From assembly GCF_030272615.1 (NCBI RefSeq), contig NC_081411.1:40229140-40293139 (forward strand): a DNA stretch of 64,000 bases, written 5' to 3'. Position 1 is the stretch's first letter. Each line of letters begins with the position of its first letter. A program made the translations under genes and the position numbers. Positions 1-13,045 of the stretch are shown in pieces. The notes below the pieces were generated by a model, which worked only from the letters and a program-made list of their open reading frames with translations, was not told the origin of the DNA and did not search any database. Origin of the DNA: Cryptomeria japonica (taxonomy: Eukaryota; Streptophyta; Pinopsida; Cupressales; Cupressaceae).

Positions 1-2479
1 ATGTTCACCCCATACATGAATGGAAAATTGAATAAAGGAGGGAAAATGGAATTTGAATTGGAAATTAAAAATTTGAATTTTGAAATTTGTATTTGAAATT
101 TGAAATTTGAAACTTGCAAAATAATTGAATAATTCAAAATTTTAGAAAAATGATTATTCAATTAAGTGAGCCGATTAATGAAAAATTATGCAACCTCTTA
201 GGAAATTGAAATTTGAAATTAGGATTATGTAAGAATAACCTCTTAATTTAAAATTAAAATTATCTAAAAGAGATTGACTTTTAAAATTACGGCCTTGTGA
301 AAATAACCTCTAAATTTTAAAATTGAAAATTGAAATGTTAGAATTTGAGAATTAATTTAAATTTAAAAATTAGGGCTCTTTCAATTAACCACTTAATTTT
401 AAAAATTTAAATTGAAAATTGTAATGTTGAAACCCTAGCTTTGTTTCCAACCTTAGACCAACCTACAATCAATATAATTTCACAAATCTCTGATTTTAAA
501 CAATAAAATACCACCAAAACAAGCTCCCGAAATTCAGGGAGAAAACGTCAGGACCAAGAGGATGCATCTTGGTCTGACCAACTTTATGCCAAATTTTTGG
601 GGAAACAAGATATTATGATTCTAAAGCAAACTCTAGAAGAATGTGGAAATCCAAGATGTCTAGATGTGCGAAATCAAGCCTTGAAAGTCAAAATAGGAGA
701 TTATTAGGGTATTTGATGAAATGATTAATTGAAAGAATAAAATAAAAAAAGGGGTACACTTAGGGTTAAGCACCAAATTTTATGATGTGGAGGGGTATAA
801 AAGAAGACTTCAGATTTAATTAATTAATTTAAATTTAAAAATTAGGGTTCTAGTTAACCACTTAATTTTAAAATTGAAATTTGATCCAAGATTTTAATTG
901 TGAATTTGAATTGAAATTAGCAACCAAATTTCAAGAGGGAAATTCAAAATTTAAACAACCCACAAGCTCAATTTTTAAAATTTTTAAAAATCAATTTTGA
1001 AATTAAAAATTAGGGTTTTATTGAAATTAACCTTAGAATTTTTAAAATTTGCAAGGAAATCAAACTTGTAAATGAAAACTTGAATTTTAAATTGCATACA
1101 CTCAAATCTGAAGACAAAAAACAGAATTAATGGTCTAAGGAGTCGGGTTCACCAAAATGTAAAGGGGAAAACTTGATTTGGCAATTTGCAACCTAGAAGG
1201 AGAAATCACCAAATCAATTTTCACTTTGGGGGAAGATAGCCTTTACATTCAAAAGAGGGGATAAATCCACTAGATTCAATCACAAATTAGATTAGGACTA
1301 AATTATGGGTGGATTGATTTATTATGATGTGTTTTTCCCTCATTTGTGAGTTGAAATGTTGATTTAGGGCAAAGTGCAAGAACTAAAGACAAATATGAGA
1401 AAATAATGAGCTCCAGGTTTGGGATTTCATCATGCACCTAGATCTAAGTAATATGATCTGATTTGGATACTCCCTATGAAAATGCCCCGAAAAAGAAGGG
1501 ACCATGGTGCTGCCTCTTTGTCCTTTGAATTTTCCACGCACTAAAAATGACTTTTCCATATCTGCAAATAAATCATAAATCCAGAAGTACATTTGTGCAC
1601 CTATTTATTGCATAAAAAAATAAGTGGGGAAAGGTTGGAAATAAGGGCTTTTCTTTGGTCAAACCCCAGTTTGGAATTAACCTTGAATGAAATATTGAAA
1701 ATGCTTAAAATAAAATGATGGAAAGGTATACCTTTAGATCTGCAATGAATGATGATGATGCTTTGCTTCTTCAAACCAATCACATATGTTGTATGAAATG
1801 GTATGAACATGAAAAAACTCTAATCACACACACATGTTTCAAAATGAATGATGCAATTTTGTTCCACAATGGATAGATGAAGAATATGCAACCTTGAAGA
1901 CCTCTAGAGATGTTTGAGCATGAATTCTTCAATGTGTGAATCTTGATTTTACTCTCCTTGCCTTATCACCTTGTCATGTTATGTCCAAAATGAGAGGGGA
2001 AGACCTCCTTATATACTTGTATGTCATCAAACTTATTAATTTTTCAACATAGGCCAACATGAAGAGGAAATTTTCACTCAAATTTGAGATAGGTCCTAGG
2101 GTTTGAATTTAATGGAGCCATAACTGGTAAAACCCTCAAAGAGAATCAACTATCTTATGTAGCAAGAGAAACACAATGAAAGAAACAAGAAAACATTAGA
2201 AGATCATCTAAAAATATCATGTTAATCCCTTAGAACTTCTGGAAATCATCCAATAAACATCATATAATCATCAAAGAACATCTGGCAATTAATTATTTAC
2301 ATATAGACTATCAGCCAGATACAATCCAATCCAGGACTCTAAGAGTCAACTAGATCATAAAATGTGAATATCAATCCTTATTCTCAATTATACTTCCCTT
2401 GCCCCTACAAATTACTACATAATAACATATTTATACCCACCAAAACATATCAACGTCAACCTCATAAGATTACATTTAC
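1..2479. other. AT-rich repetitive DNA without a supported gene
   Basis: The first 1.1 kb is a low-complexity mix of short runs such as TTGAAATTTGAAATTTG and AAAATTGAAAATTG in many imperfect copies. The rest is AT-rich with only short open frames in all directions, none resembling a protein family I know. It may be the interior of a long, old LTR whose end is at 3,180, but I found no primer-binding site or second end to prove it. No RNA gene was seen. Confidence 0.6.
1650..2040 (+). repeat. Diverged repeat copy 1 (partner near 4,820-5,160)
   Basis: A stretch containing GGTCAAACCCCAGTTTGGAA, followed by GAATTAACC, a GATGATGATG run, a CTTGAAGA block and a CTCCTTATATA motif recurs in the same order at 4,820-5,160 with substitutions and small gaps. 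The order of shared blocks argues for one repeat family rather than chance. The TATATA block followed by unrelated sequence is what a retrotransposon LTR promoter region looks like, but family and boundaries are unresolved. Confidence 0.35.
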
Positions 2480-3180
2480 CAATGTGGGAATGAAACGTGT
2501 AATTAGGTCGGCCCTAATTAAGAATTAAATAAATATTTTCGGAAAATAATAACCAAGTGATGAGGTTCAGCAAGAAAGTTGTCCACATGACAAAGAACAT
2601 CAAACAAGACCCAAGATAGATCCACACACCAAGGATCACGTCAGTAATGAAAACAAACCGATAAGTAGAAGAACTGTCCGGGAACCCATAAACAGTCAAC
2701 GAGAAGCGATAACTGACTAGAAAAGAACCCAAATGAACTGAAAATATGGGATAAAGAACACAACCATCCTGGAAACTGAAAATAAGATTTTCCATAGAGA
2801 ACAAGAAACTACCAGTACCAACTGATAAGAACACAGAAAACTACACAAATAACTAAACAAGAAAAAAACTGAAAGGAAATATTTTTAGATAATGCCAGAT
2901 TTCTCATCGACCAGGGATGCTCCTGCATCAGAATTGGATCCCAATTAGGGAGGACCAGGGTGTAGTGCCCTATTCCTAGTGAGAACTAAAGTAGTACACC
3001 CTAGTCCTGCCTCAAATTGAGCTAGGGTGAGGGGTCTCATCAAGGCACAAAGTGAAAATATGAAGTTTGTTGCAAAGAAAACACATAAACAGGTCCCGAT
3101 CAAGTATAAGGATGAAGACACTAAGGCAAGGGCCCCAAATATGGTCAAAATTGCAAGGGGTGAAATTTTAGGACGCTACA
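2480..3180 (-). mobile_element. LTR terminus, probably gypsy-type, minus strand
   Basis: Read on the minus strand, a segment starts at 3,180 with TGTAGCGTCCTAAAATTTCA, the style of a plant LTR 5' end (TGT followed by a CGTCC block). It abruptly interrupts the copia gag frame at 3,181, so 3,180/3,181 is an insertion junction. The other end of the LTR was not found; the left coordinate is nominal. No primer-binding site or coding domain of this element was recognised in the window. Confidence 0.4.
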
Positions 3181-3435
3181 AACAGTTTTCAAAGAAATAA
3201 CCTTTGTTAATTCAATTTTTGATAATACACTAAAGATATCATACCTTACTTTTTCATTTTCTTCATGGGCTTGAATCTCATCCGGAGTGTTAAGATCATT
3301 CATCAATAGAAAAAAATTAGTCTCCATAGCCTTCCAAGTGTTGTAACCCAAAGAAACCAAATAACCCCTCATCTTTACTTTCCAAAAACTATAATCAAAT
3401 CCTTCAAATATAAGAATGGATAATTTGTGTGCCAT
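3181..3435 (-). pseudogene. Ty1-copia gag N-terminus, truncated
   Basis: The minus-strand frame starts at 3,435 and reads about 85 residues of the copia Gag N-terminal region: MAHKLSILIFEGFDYSFWKV, then MRGYLVSLGYNTWKA. This is the usual layout of Gag-polypeptide-of-copia domains (bulky residue, Y, W-K, then Y-L-x-S-L-G-x-x-x-W). In the family Gag packages element RNA into virus-like particles in the cytoplasm. The frame is cut after about 85 codons by the LTR ending at 3,180; the last residues of the open frame are LTR sequence. Its own LTR and primer site lie just upstream at 3,484-3,499. Confidence 0.6.
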
Positions 3436-3483
3436 CAGATCAGGATCTACCTCAAGCGGTTAAGCATTATATCAAGGAACCAA

Positions 3484-3498
3484 GGCTCTAATAATAAT
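3484..3498 (-). other. Degenerate primer-binding site of the minus-strand copia
   Basis: On the minus strand this reads ATTATTATTAGAGCC, two bases away from ATTGGTATTAGAGCC, the initiator tRNA-Met complementary site used by plant copia elements. It sits directly after the LTR end (...TTCAACA) and about 50 bases upstream of the gag start, the expected position. Confidence 0.55.
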
Positions 3499-4400
3499 TG
3501 TTGAATATTTGAGTAACTGAGAGGGGGGGCGAATTATTTGACAATAAAATTTTCTTTTAGACTTAATTAACAAATTTTGGAACAATTAACAAAATTAATC
3601 AAAATAGATAAAGCATGCACATAACAGATCAGGCACAAGAAACACCAGAATTTATGTGGAAATCAAGAAGGGCAAAACTACGAAAAAATATTATTCTCAA
3701 CATGAAAACACAGGTTAAGGTAATTTTTGCAAAAGATGGATCACTACCAATGTGCTCATCGCAAGTGGGCTCATTGCCCAGAAAATCTCACTATTGGAGG
3801 GCTCACTACTTAGAAAGGCACTGTTGAATAAGAAAGAAACATAAAGAGAATCTAGCACTAAAACATAGTCTTCATAGTTAGAACTAGTTCTTGTAATAAT
3901 CTACAACACAACTCTAACACTTCAACTAGATTATTTCAATCTTGCATGTCTTCAACACAATAATTCATACATCAACTCATCAAATCATACACCTACATAT
4001 ACTATCTCCCAAAAAACTTAATCCTTAATGTCAGTTGAGATAGAGATCTAAAATAGGTCTCCACTAATCATTTTGGTGGTGGAAAGGAATGAGAAGTAGA
4101 CCTCATCACAATGTTACTCATCTAAGATATCAACATTCTACACAATTAGCCAAAGCCGGACCCAAAATATCATCCACATGCTACACAATTTACATAGCAC
4201 AATCTGACTTCTAAACCAAGATCTTGACTTATGGGTTAAACCAAACCCAAGATTAGTACTGAATAATATTAGAAATGCATCTTTCAAAAATCCAAGTCAT
4301 CTAAGAATTCTGAGAAACTTCTAAAAGAACAACACCATCTCATACATACGCTATTTCTTGACATACCACATCCGAACCTAATTGAAACCATAGGATTTGA
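3499..4400 (-). repeat. Copia LTR (right boundary not resolved)
   Basis: The minus strand ends in a C-rich/TCTCAGTTACT segment followed by TTCAACA, matching the 3' portion of the copia LTR at 19,417-20,305, which has the same C-run plus CTCTCAGTAATCT. Near 3,655 there is a GTGGAAATCAAGAAGGGCAA block, equivalent to the GGAAACCCAAATAGGGAAAAA block of the LTR at 63,088. The left end is set by the primer site; the right end is a guess from typical LTR length. Confidence 0.45.
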
Positions 4401-6736
4401 CATCAATGACAACACATAACATAATGCTAACAATAATTAGAGCAAAAAGAGTTCCAAGTCAACTAGGTGAAGAGACCTTGATGTAAAGGTTCTCTTAACC
4501 ACTAATATTATTCTAATAATGTTATTGCAAAAGCACAAGTGGATTTCTAAGAAGTACAATACCAAGAGGCCCTAGGAGACCTAGTCCTGCAACTATCAGA
4601 TGTAGACAAAGAAAATTTTAAAATTACAATGTTACTCAGAATCTATTCCTAGAATCTCATCAAAAATTTATGGGATTGGGAGGCATTTGGTGACTTGGTC
4701 CTCTACTTTCCTCTCCTACAAAAGTTGGATTTGATTATCATCACTTTTTTTGTCAGAATCTTTGTTCATGACTCTTAAATATGTAGCCTACACATAGAAA
4801 GAATGGAAAGGATGTTGTTGATATGGTTTATCCTAGGTCAAACCCCAAGTTTAGAATTAACCTTTGACTTGAATTAAAATTAAATTTAAAATATTGAAGT
4901 AAATGTTGAATGGTATATTTTGGATCAGTTACAATTAATAATGCATGATGATGCAATTCTCTTTAAATGTACACAAGTGTTGATCTATAATAACATGAAT
5001 TTAAATACACATACTTTCATGAATATTTATGTAGATTTTCTACTCCAAGATGTTAAAATCCTTGAAGAATATGGTGGGATGAAGTGTTGTCTTGAATGCT
5101 TGAAGATTCTTGACTTGGATGCACACATTAATGGGTGTAGATGAAATCATATGAAAAGTAGTCCAAATGATGCTCTTATATATGGTTCCTAAGATAATTT
5201 ACCAATTAGGGCGACCTCCAATCGTCAATTTGAGACACCAAGAACCAAAATCACTAGGAAGGGGAAGTGCACCGTTATGTTTAAATAAGGTCCTATTTAA
5301 GGAAGACCTAGATGCCTTGACCACCATGGTACACAAAAAATAGGAAAGACAAGTTTTAAATTAGAGCATATAGCTTGAGGCACAAGTTCATTTCTTTGTG
5401 CAAATAGATGACAAAAAGTTTGAGGTGAAAAAGGCTAGAAATGGATCTAGGGGTAGAGCTAAGATGGGACACACAAAACTAGGGGAAAAAGAGGCGGTTT
5501 AGCTTATAGTACATGGTTACAATTTATGATGCTACAATAATTCTATGGGCATAGTGTAAAAACTATTCATCATATTTTGTAAACAGGGGACCTAGAATAT
5601 CTAGTAATTACTAATTCATTTCAGACCTTAGAATGATCTTTTCTTGCAATTAATAAATATAAAACATATGTATTGTGCCATCTTTTTTATTTTTATTTTT
5701 TTTATTTGAATCAAAAGAAGAATCCAATGCTCTATATTATTTTTTAATAATGACTTTGATTATTCTGTTTAGTCTCTAGCTTTTACAATTCTTGGTAGAG
5801 GATTTGTAGAGTATTAAATCATGTCTTGTACTCTTTCATTTTCTACAATGAATTATGTTTAGATATCATATTATTCTTGTTGGTGAGCAATATTTAGAGA
5901 AATTAAATGATAATAAAAATACATCTCATTTAAACAAACCTAGTAGGTGCTTCTCAAAGGAATATTTGAATGCCTTTCTCTATGTCCTTTAGACCTTAAT
6001 CATCTCATTCTTTTTCAAACAATTAATAGTTAACGATCCTCTATGTTTATTTCTTTGAAGTTATGTGTTTCTAATTGTCATTTAAAAGAGATTTAAAGTG
6101 TTGTAAAATATTGGTGCATCGCCCTAGTTTAGGTTTACTTATGTTTATTCTCTCTCCTTTTCCACTTTTATAGGTCAATGAAAAGTCATCTTCTAAAATC
6201 TTGGATGTCACACAGTGAGGTGTAATATGTCCCCCACTCATTAAGTTTCCCATAAGGCTATTTCTCTTAAGTGCAAACACTATATATTATAAATATCTAA
6301 GTTTTGGAAGGATTTTAAAACCAACAATATGTGATATTTATCCTTGGAAATTGGATGTAGGATCATTATTAGTCCAAAAAATAAATTTTTTTTGCAAGAA
6401 TGTATATCCTTATTGGGTATTAAGATTTCAAGATGAGAGATTCACTCTTTTATTGAATTTGTCCATGTAGGAAGTAGTATAAAGAGCCCCAATCATAATC
6501 AAGATATATATTAAAACAATAAGTAGTATCTGATAGAGATTTAGAACTATCTTGGATAAATAAAACTAAAGGATCCTTTGAGAATTCAAGTGTGAGTTCC
6601 AAGGCTTTGTATTATCCAAAAAAGGAGGGTAAAAATTCTAATGAAGCCCAACTATCCTCTAAGAAAGCAATTTTAATAGGAGATCAAATGTTTCTTCCTT
6701 GGTTAAGGATAAAATAATAAAATTAAGGGAATATAT
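4401..6736. other. No supported gene; old repeat DNA
   Basis: AT-rich sequence with frequent stops in all frames. It includes the second copy of the repeat described at 1,650-2,040 (about 4,820-5,160). The part left of 6,737 is where the reverse transcriptase of the minus-strand gypsy fragment should follow its protease, but I could not recognise RT motifs there. Confidence 0.5.
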
Positions 6737-7300
6737 CTATCCTACTTCTTGGACACTACTATATGGCTTAAGATCATATTCCATAGTGCATAGTTTATTG
6801 TCATCTATAAATTTTATTGTGTGATGAAGAGTAGATGGGATTTCTTTCATTTCATGAATCCATAGTCTACTTGGAAGAAGGTTATATTTGAGAGTATAGG
6901 AATGAATAGGTGTGGAATTCATAGGTCCTATCATGACAAGTAATTTTATTGTACCTAAAAAATATTTACCGGCATTATTAATGCCATGAATAGAAAGAGA
7001 ATAAGTTTAGGTGGGAGAGGTATGTACACTAATTTGATGTAACATGTTTATGATACAAACATTAATATGTGATCTATTATTAATTAGGGTACACTAAATT
7101 CCACATTCTCTAATGAGATGCATAATCATAACAGGATTCTATTTATTTTGAGTTTCCGAAGAAGGCAATTCATGTTTCAAAAACACAATAATTATCTTTG
7201 TTGCATTTATATAATCAAACAAGTTTTTTATACCATTTGGTCTAGTATAAGTTGATATAACTATATTTTGTAAGGCTTATTGGAGCATCCCATGGTATGT
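6737..7300 (-). pseudogene. Ty3-gypsy protease region, Tat-like, decayed
   Basis: The minus strand reads, with stops, a run typical of the aspartic protease part of Tat/Ogre-type gypsy elements. There is an INNRSHINVC segment where active families have the D-N-G-S-A-L-N-V-C protease motif, then FLGTIKL and IGP. Next come PSRLWIHEMKEIPSTLHH and TIKFIDDNKL, the equivalent of the family's L-G-R-P-W-I-H-x-A-x-A-V-P-S-T-L-H segment. The active-site D-N-G has become N-N-R, so it cannot be functional. No RT or integrase is recognisable downstream. It is unrelated by position to the intact Tat element at 33,006-52,484. Confidence 0.55.
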
Positions 7301-7606
7301 AGATAAGGTTTAAATCAAATAACAAAGGGAAGTCTTAGCTAGAGTAGCAAAATGTTTCTCAATAAAATCATACTACTTACCAACATATTGTAAAAGATGA
7401 AGGGGTGGGGGAAGAAAATGTTAAGGAGGAATAATATTTGTATCTTTTTTATTGATATGAATATTAGTTATTAAAATAAGTGGGGAAGGGCCCCAAACAA
7501 GTACAGATCTATTGCCAACCATCTAAAAATAGAACCAATCACAAAAAAATAGAAAAATAGGGCAACTTGCAAAGTAATATCAGAGTTGGAGGCAAAAAGT
7601 TATAAC

Positions 7607-8870
7607 TTATTTTGAATCAAAGATTTGTGAATATTTATCTAACAACCTGTCCTGAGAATATGATGACTTACTAGAGGGAAATTGATTCTTGCATTGAATA
7701 ATTTCGTATGTAGATCCATTATTACAATGATAACAATTAAGACCCATAGACAAAAGTGTGTCAATGGAGATACAATTAGAAAGAACAACATCATTAGGGA
7801 CAATAAAAATACTATTAGAAGCAACAGAAAAAACCTTGGAATTATTATGGATAGTAGAATTGGTTTGGTAAGAATCAGATGGGGAAACAACATAAGTAAT
7901 TAAATAACCAACTTCATTCATTTAATTGTTAGATGTAAATGTGTACTAGCAAACAAAATTGGCAAGTGGGTCCGTAGAAAATGGAGAGAAAGATATGTAC
8001 ATGGAGTAAGAGATGACCCCAAATCCATAGAAAAAATAATTGAATCAAGAGGAGAAGAAACAAAAATGTGTGGTGAAAAATCCTCTGAAATAACATCATT
8101 CTTAGGATCAACATGAGTAAAAATGGTGAGGTGGTCATGAACAATATTTTTCCACTATATTGAGGAAGACTCCTTACGAACACTAATAAAGAACTCGTAA
8201 GCCACATGCCTAGTAGAAAAATATTAGCTACAATGAAAGGGGATCCATTCATAATCCACCAATTGGCACCAAGATTTATCATTAACCTATAGATTGACCT
8301 CACCGGGTAGTGATTTTGAAATATTAATTTCAACTAGAATGTGAGAAAATAAAGTATGACCAAAGACATTTGTCATAGAGGGACCCACCTTCAAGGATCT
8401 ACCTAAAGTATTACAAATATCCTCACAAGATTCATCAAACTAGAAAAGAAGAGAAAGGTAAGGAAACCTTACCAATGCTAGCCAAATATAAGTAGAAAGT
8501 TTCAAAGGATTGAAGGAAGAAACTCAAGGATGCATCAAGAGGGGATGAGAACCCACCTCCAAGGCCTGTTGTAAATAACATCTTGTTTCTCATCCTCAAA
8601 ATCAAATAATACCATGAAACAACCTCTAGAATAAGGGTAAAGCTCTATTTTACCCTCAACCAAAGGAGATCAAACCTCCTAAACCTAGCGATGCAAATCA
8701 GGATGAGCAGCCAAAAATGAAAAAAACCTATAGATTATGCCATGCTTAGCAAAATATTTATTAAAAAATTTAATGTATATGTTCAATTGTGTTGTCCCCT
8801 ACATTGAGATCTATCTCTTCCATACTATGCCCTCTACCCCTTTTCATATAATGATATTTTTGTGACAATT
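7607..8870 (-). pseudogene. LINE (L1-type) ORF1 protein, DUF4283-like, decayed
   Basis: One minus-strand frame, with several stops, reads CFMVLFDFEDEKQDVIYNRP, then WRWVLIP, later LSTYIWLALVRFPYL, then FDESCEDICNTLGRSLKVG, then LVEINISKSLPGEVNL. This is the order of the DUF4283 domain in plant L1 ORF1 proteins: the R-P-W segment, the V-W-V-R-x-P-x-L-P segment, and the I-C-V-E-I-D-x-x-K-x-L-P segment. ORF1 proteins bind element RNA. The zinc-knuckle region that should follow (WIPFHCS, then a stop) has lost its cysteines. No ORF2 was found to the left. A hydrophobic frame overlapping at 7,929-8,333 is an out-of-frame shadow. Confidence 0.6.
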
Positions 8871-11069
8871 ATTGATTAAGTCTACAACTTTGTGTAAGAT
8901 TTTTTATAGTTTGATTAGTAACCAGGAGGTCTAGGCGGGTCTCTAATACCTTGGACAATAATTGATAGTTTAGTTTATGGTTGGGGATCTATGATACCTC
9001 TAACAATAATAAAAAATTTATTTTGAGGTTGAGGAACATCAAGATGAAGATGAAAAATAATTGGAGGTTTCACATGATTATTTGTATGACAAGAAACACA
9101 ATTTTGTTAGCTAAAATATATTTAGGATCTTTATTAACCAATGCATTATCTCAAGAAAGGAGAACACTGAGAAAAATCCTAGTGATATCATCCTCATGCA
9201 CCAAAATATTCTGAAGAGTGGGATTTTGTTGTAGAGGGGCAATCATAATTCATGAATGATTCACCTCTCAAAGACATATCATGTAAATGGATTAAAGGTA
9301 GAGCTAAGTTACCATCATATGCATGGAATAGAATACCATGATTTTTCACAACACATGGAATTGAAATAGAGAAATGAGATAACAATGTCATTTATCAAGC
9401 ACATTGTGATCAAACAATAACAAGATACAATAAGCTATTTAATGAAATAATTTTGATTTATATATCATAACATATGCAATAAATTAATGACTTAAGTGAT
9501 ACAAGATAACAATCATGTGATTAATTAACTAATTGATTAAACTGTGTGAAATAGAAATTTGTCATCATTTAACCAATTGATCAATTGATTTGGTATAACA
9601 ATATTGTGGTTAATTAACTAGTGCAAGTACATAAGTGATAAATTGTCAAAATGATTGCTTATAGCTTAGAAATATGTTCAAGTAAATGAGATCTATACTT
9701 TAATTTCAAAATCTATGCAAAATATCAGAAAAATTTGGGTTAAACGAAATGACATGTATAGAAATGAGAACATAGGAACATGGATGCAAATTAACATCTC
9801 AAATCTCATTTACATAACACAAATACTCAAATAGGTTCAACTAAAGTCTTAATAGGAGAATTGAACACTTGAATTTATGTTCCCTTTTTGCAATGGAATT
9901 GAGATTGTGAAATATTTTTGTATGGTCTAGGTTAAATGATGACTTTGAGTGATAACAAAAACTTATAAAAGTAAAAACCAACATAGTGAGCAAAATATGG
10001 AAAAAGAGCACCGAAAGGAACTTGGATCTACAAACTTAGGATGAAAGTGTCAAACCAGTGTGATTGGTTCCCTAGTTTGAGGTTGGTTGAACTATCATAG
10101 TAGAGAAAAAATGTAGCTAGGAGATCCTCTATGCCCATCTTTAAAAAATATAGCAAAAATGTGACACAGTTGTTGGGTGCCCTAGTCCATGTTTTTCTCC
10201 TATTATATGAAGGTCTACCACATTGTGTTTTACACTCTTGTAACACTCTCTACTATTAAATATTAACTTGCACACACAAAAATAGGAAATAATGGTTGTT
10301 TTGTATGGTGTCTTGCCTAAGTCAACACCTATGTAGTTTTTTCACCTCCATAATAGCTATGACAATGTATAAGAGAGCTTATATTTATACGGAAAAATGC
10401 TAAGGAATAATAGAAATTCTCAAATGAAATTATTATACCTTAGCTATGAAACACTCTCATTGACTTTCACATAAAAGTGGTGATCTAATGCTCTTTAGAC
10501 AAGTCCTACAAGTGTTGGTGCATTAACACGATAAGGAAGCATAATCAACATGAAAACATACTTGAATGTATAGTATTGCAACTTGTTTCTTAATGTGCTA
10601 ATAAATCAAAGATAGAATGCTTAAAAGCTCATAGAATCCACTAGAATCAATCAAACCTTATAAATGATAGAAGATGTATTTCACATAGGGTTCAAAATAT
10701 ATTTTTAATTAAAAAAGGACATAAAATAGTCAAATACAAAAATTTAAGACCAAAGTTTGTATTGTGAAGACCAACACTTGCATTGATAAAATTTTTGAGA
10801 AATTACTGCAAAATGTGTGTTTAGGATTCCTAGGTCCAATAAAAAGGGCCTCCAAAAGGGAAACATGTGTGTCAAGGTTTTTGATGTTTCTAATTTTGGT
10901 ATTTGATGATGATTAATTTATGAGATTAAGAATGAATATTTAAAGTAGACTAAGGCCCTAATAGGCTTATAATGATCTAGGATAAAGCACACTAAATTAG
11001 ATGCAAAATAAAGTGTGGAATTGTAAAGGGATACAATTTACTACACTACAAAGGCCTAAAATAATCACT
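8871..11069. other. No supported gene
   Basis: AT-rich sequence including a run of TTAATTAACTAATTGATTAA-like palindromic words around 9,500-9,620. Several frames of 65-75 codons exist, but none shows recognisable motifs or codon structure. The first few hundred bases may be the 5' leader of the minus-strand LINE. Confidence 0.5.
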
Positions 11070-11991
11070 AAAGAATTGGAAAAAGAAGTTTGATTCCTTC
11101 ATGGTGAGACAAAACTTTTGGAGAGGTCAATATGACCATTGTATTTACTTTAAAAGAGTAAAAATGGTTTATTCATTGTCTTTATGTTATATATTGATGA
11201 TATGTTTGTAACAAGAGAAAGAATGTTTGAAATTAGGAACTTAAAGGATCAAGTGGCTAGGACGTTTGATATGAAGGATCTAGTTGTAGAAAAATTGATA
11301 GTGGGCATAGAAATACATAGAGACAAATAAAATGATAATATTTTTTATCATAGTAGAAAAATGTGGAGAAGATCCTCATAAGATTCAATATGAACGATGT
11401 GAAACTAGGAAATATCCATTTAGTTTCCCATTTTAAGATTTTTCATGTTTGCCTTGACTATAAAGAACAAAAGGATTATATGTCTTGTGTACGATATGCT
11501 AATGAAATCGAAAGTTTAATGTATATGATGGTATGTACAAGACCAAATATTTCACATGAGTTTGTTGTTATCAATAGATACTTAAGAAATCTAGGTAGAG
11601 AGCATTAGACACCAGTGAAATGAGATCTTTAGTTTCTTAGCAGGAAATGTGATATTTTTATAACCTATAATGATTGTAATGGTATATATTTTGGTTATGA
11701 ATTGATTCAACCTTTGAAGGTGATTTTGACAAAAGAAGATCTATTTTAAGTAATTTTTTTACTCTTGCAGGAGGACCTACTTTTTGGATGTTAGAAAGAT
11801 AAGTTTAATATTTTCTTTATCCATTAATAAGGTAGATTTTATGGTTGTCTCGCATACATGTAAAGAAGTAATTTGGTTTAAGGGTCTATTGGGTGAGTTT
11901 GAAAAATTACAAGACAAAGTGATTGTATTTTGTGATAGTAAAAGTGTTATCCACTTGGCTAAAAAACTAGCTTATTGTAATAGGGCTAATT
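11070..11991 (+). pseudogene. Ty1-copia reverse transcriptase/RNase H, decayed, part 1
   Basis: Frames shift, but the plus strand reads KKFDSFMVRQNFWRGQYDHC, then LYIDDMFVTR (the Y-x-D-D catalytic box of copia RT), then LKDQVARTFDMKDL and GIEIHRDK. Next come ILIRFNMNDVK, VCTRPNISHE and EVIWFKGLLGEFEKLQDKV, then FCDSKSVIHLAKKLAY from the RNase H end. Gag, protease, integrase and the first half of RT are missing. The frame is broken at 11,992 by the insertion of a small LTR element and resumes at 14,094. Confidence 0.75.
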
Positions 11992-12925
11992 TGTGAGAAT
12001 ATTCCAAGATCTAGAGTCAAATTGATAGCTCCAATGGTCCAATGGTGATGACCAAAATACCTCCCCATTAGGAAGAAAGAGAGTCAATGTTGCACCAAGA
12101 ATATCAAAGTGTGACAAAACTAGGTACCAATGTCGATGATGATGAGTCACTCTCTACAACAAAATGAAGATTAGTCATGAAGATAGATGGATGAGCACCA
12201 ATGATAGATGTACTCAATGCAAATACCTTCTCAACAAGAGAATAAAAGTCTCACTTTAATATTCCTAATCTACGGTGTACAATGACAAAGTACAAAGAGG
12301 TGTGGCACTTTATTTTAGTGTGTTACAACATAGCTCATGCAAGAGAATACAACATGATGATGCAAATATAGAAATATGAAGATGATGCCATGAAAAAGAT
12401 GCTTTGTAGAAGACTGCAGATGAAGATGCCTCTGATGGGGATGTTGCCAAGAGATATAAAGGAGCAAACTGACCCCTCCGCCCTTGGTTGTCGGTTGGAA
12501 AATGTTGCAAATAAGTATGGTAGACAAGAAAAAAATGTGTTCCCTTTTTTGATTATATGAAAATTTTGTTTTTAAAAACTTAATTAAAGTTAATAAAAAC
12601 AATTTGGTAAAAAGCATGAAAAAAAACTTTATAAACAATAAAAAAAAACAGTTTAGTTTTTTTTTTTTTAATTTAAAAAACTTTATTAAAAAAGGATTTT
12701 AATAAAACTTAAATAAAAAACCAAAGTTTTTCATTTATTAAAAACACTTAATAAAAATACGATTAGAAATTTTTTATTATAAAACGCATTGTAACTAAAA
12801 CCAAAAAAATAAAAATTAATTTTAGAAACTTTAAAAAATGATTAAAAAAATTAACAGTCCCTACCAAGGTCTATCGTGGCAAGGCTTGCAGGGTACCCTG
12901 TGCACGGTGTACCATGCCATGGTTG

Positions 12926-13045
12926 TGGCAGGGGCTCTGTAGGGTACTGTCACGGTACTGTGGCAGGGGCTCTGTAGGGTACTGTCACGGTACTGTGGCA
13001 GGGGCTCTGTAGGGTACTGTCACGGTACTGTGGCAGGGCTGTGAC
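12926..13045 (+). repeat. 35-bp GC-rich tandem repeat, three perfect units
   Basis: Units at 12,926-12,960, 12,961-12,995 and 12,996-13,030 are identical, each starting TGGCAGGGGCTCTGTAGGGT, and a partial fourth unit follows. Within each unit, TGTCACGGTACTG resembles the reverse of flanking words such as CACGGTGTACCATG. It is a GC island within extremely AT-rich surroundings. Confidence 0.9.

Noticed and set aside
7929-8333. 134-codon minus-strand frame rich in Leu, Ile and Phe that looks like a membrane protein
   Set aside because: It is the out-of-frame reading of the LINE ORF1 segment: the neighbouring frame shows the DUF4283-type motifs, and the hydrophobicity comes from T-rich codons.
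9194-9391. 65-codon minus-strand frame upstream of LINE ORF1
   Set aside because: It might be part of the LINE leader or ORF1 start, but no motif or frame link supports this.
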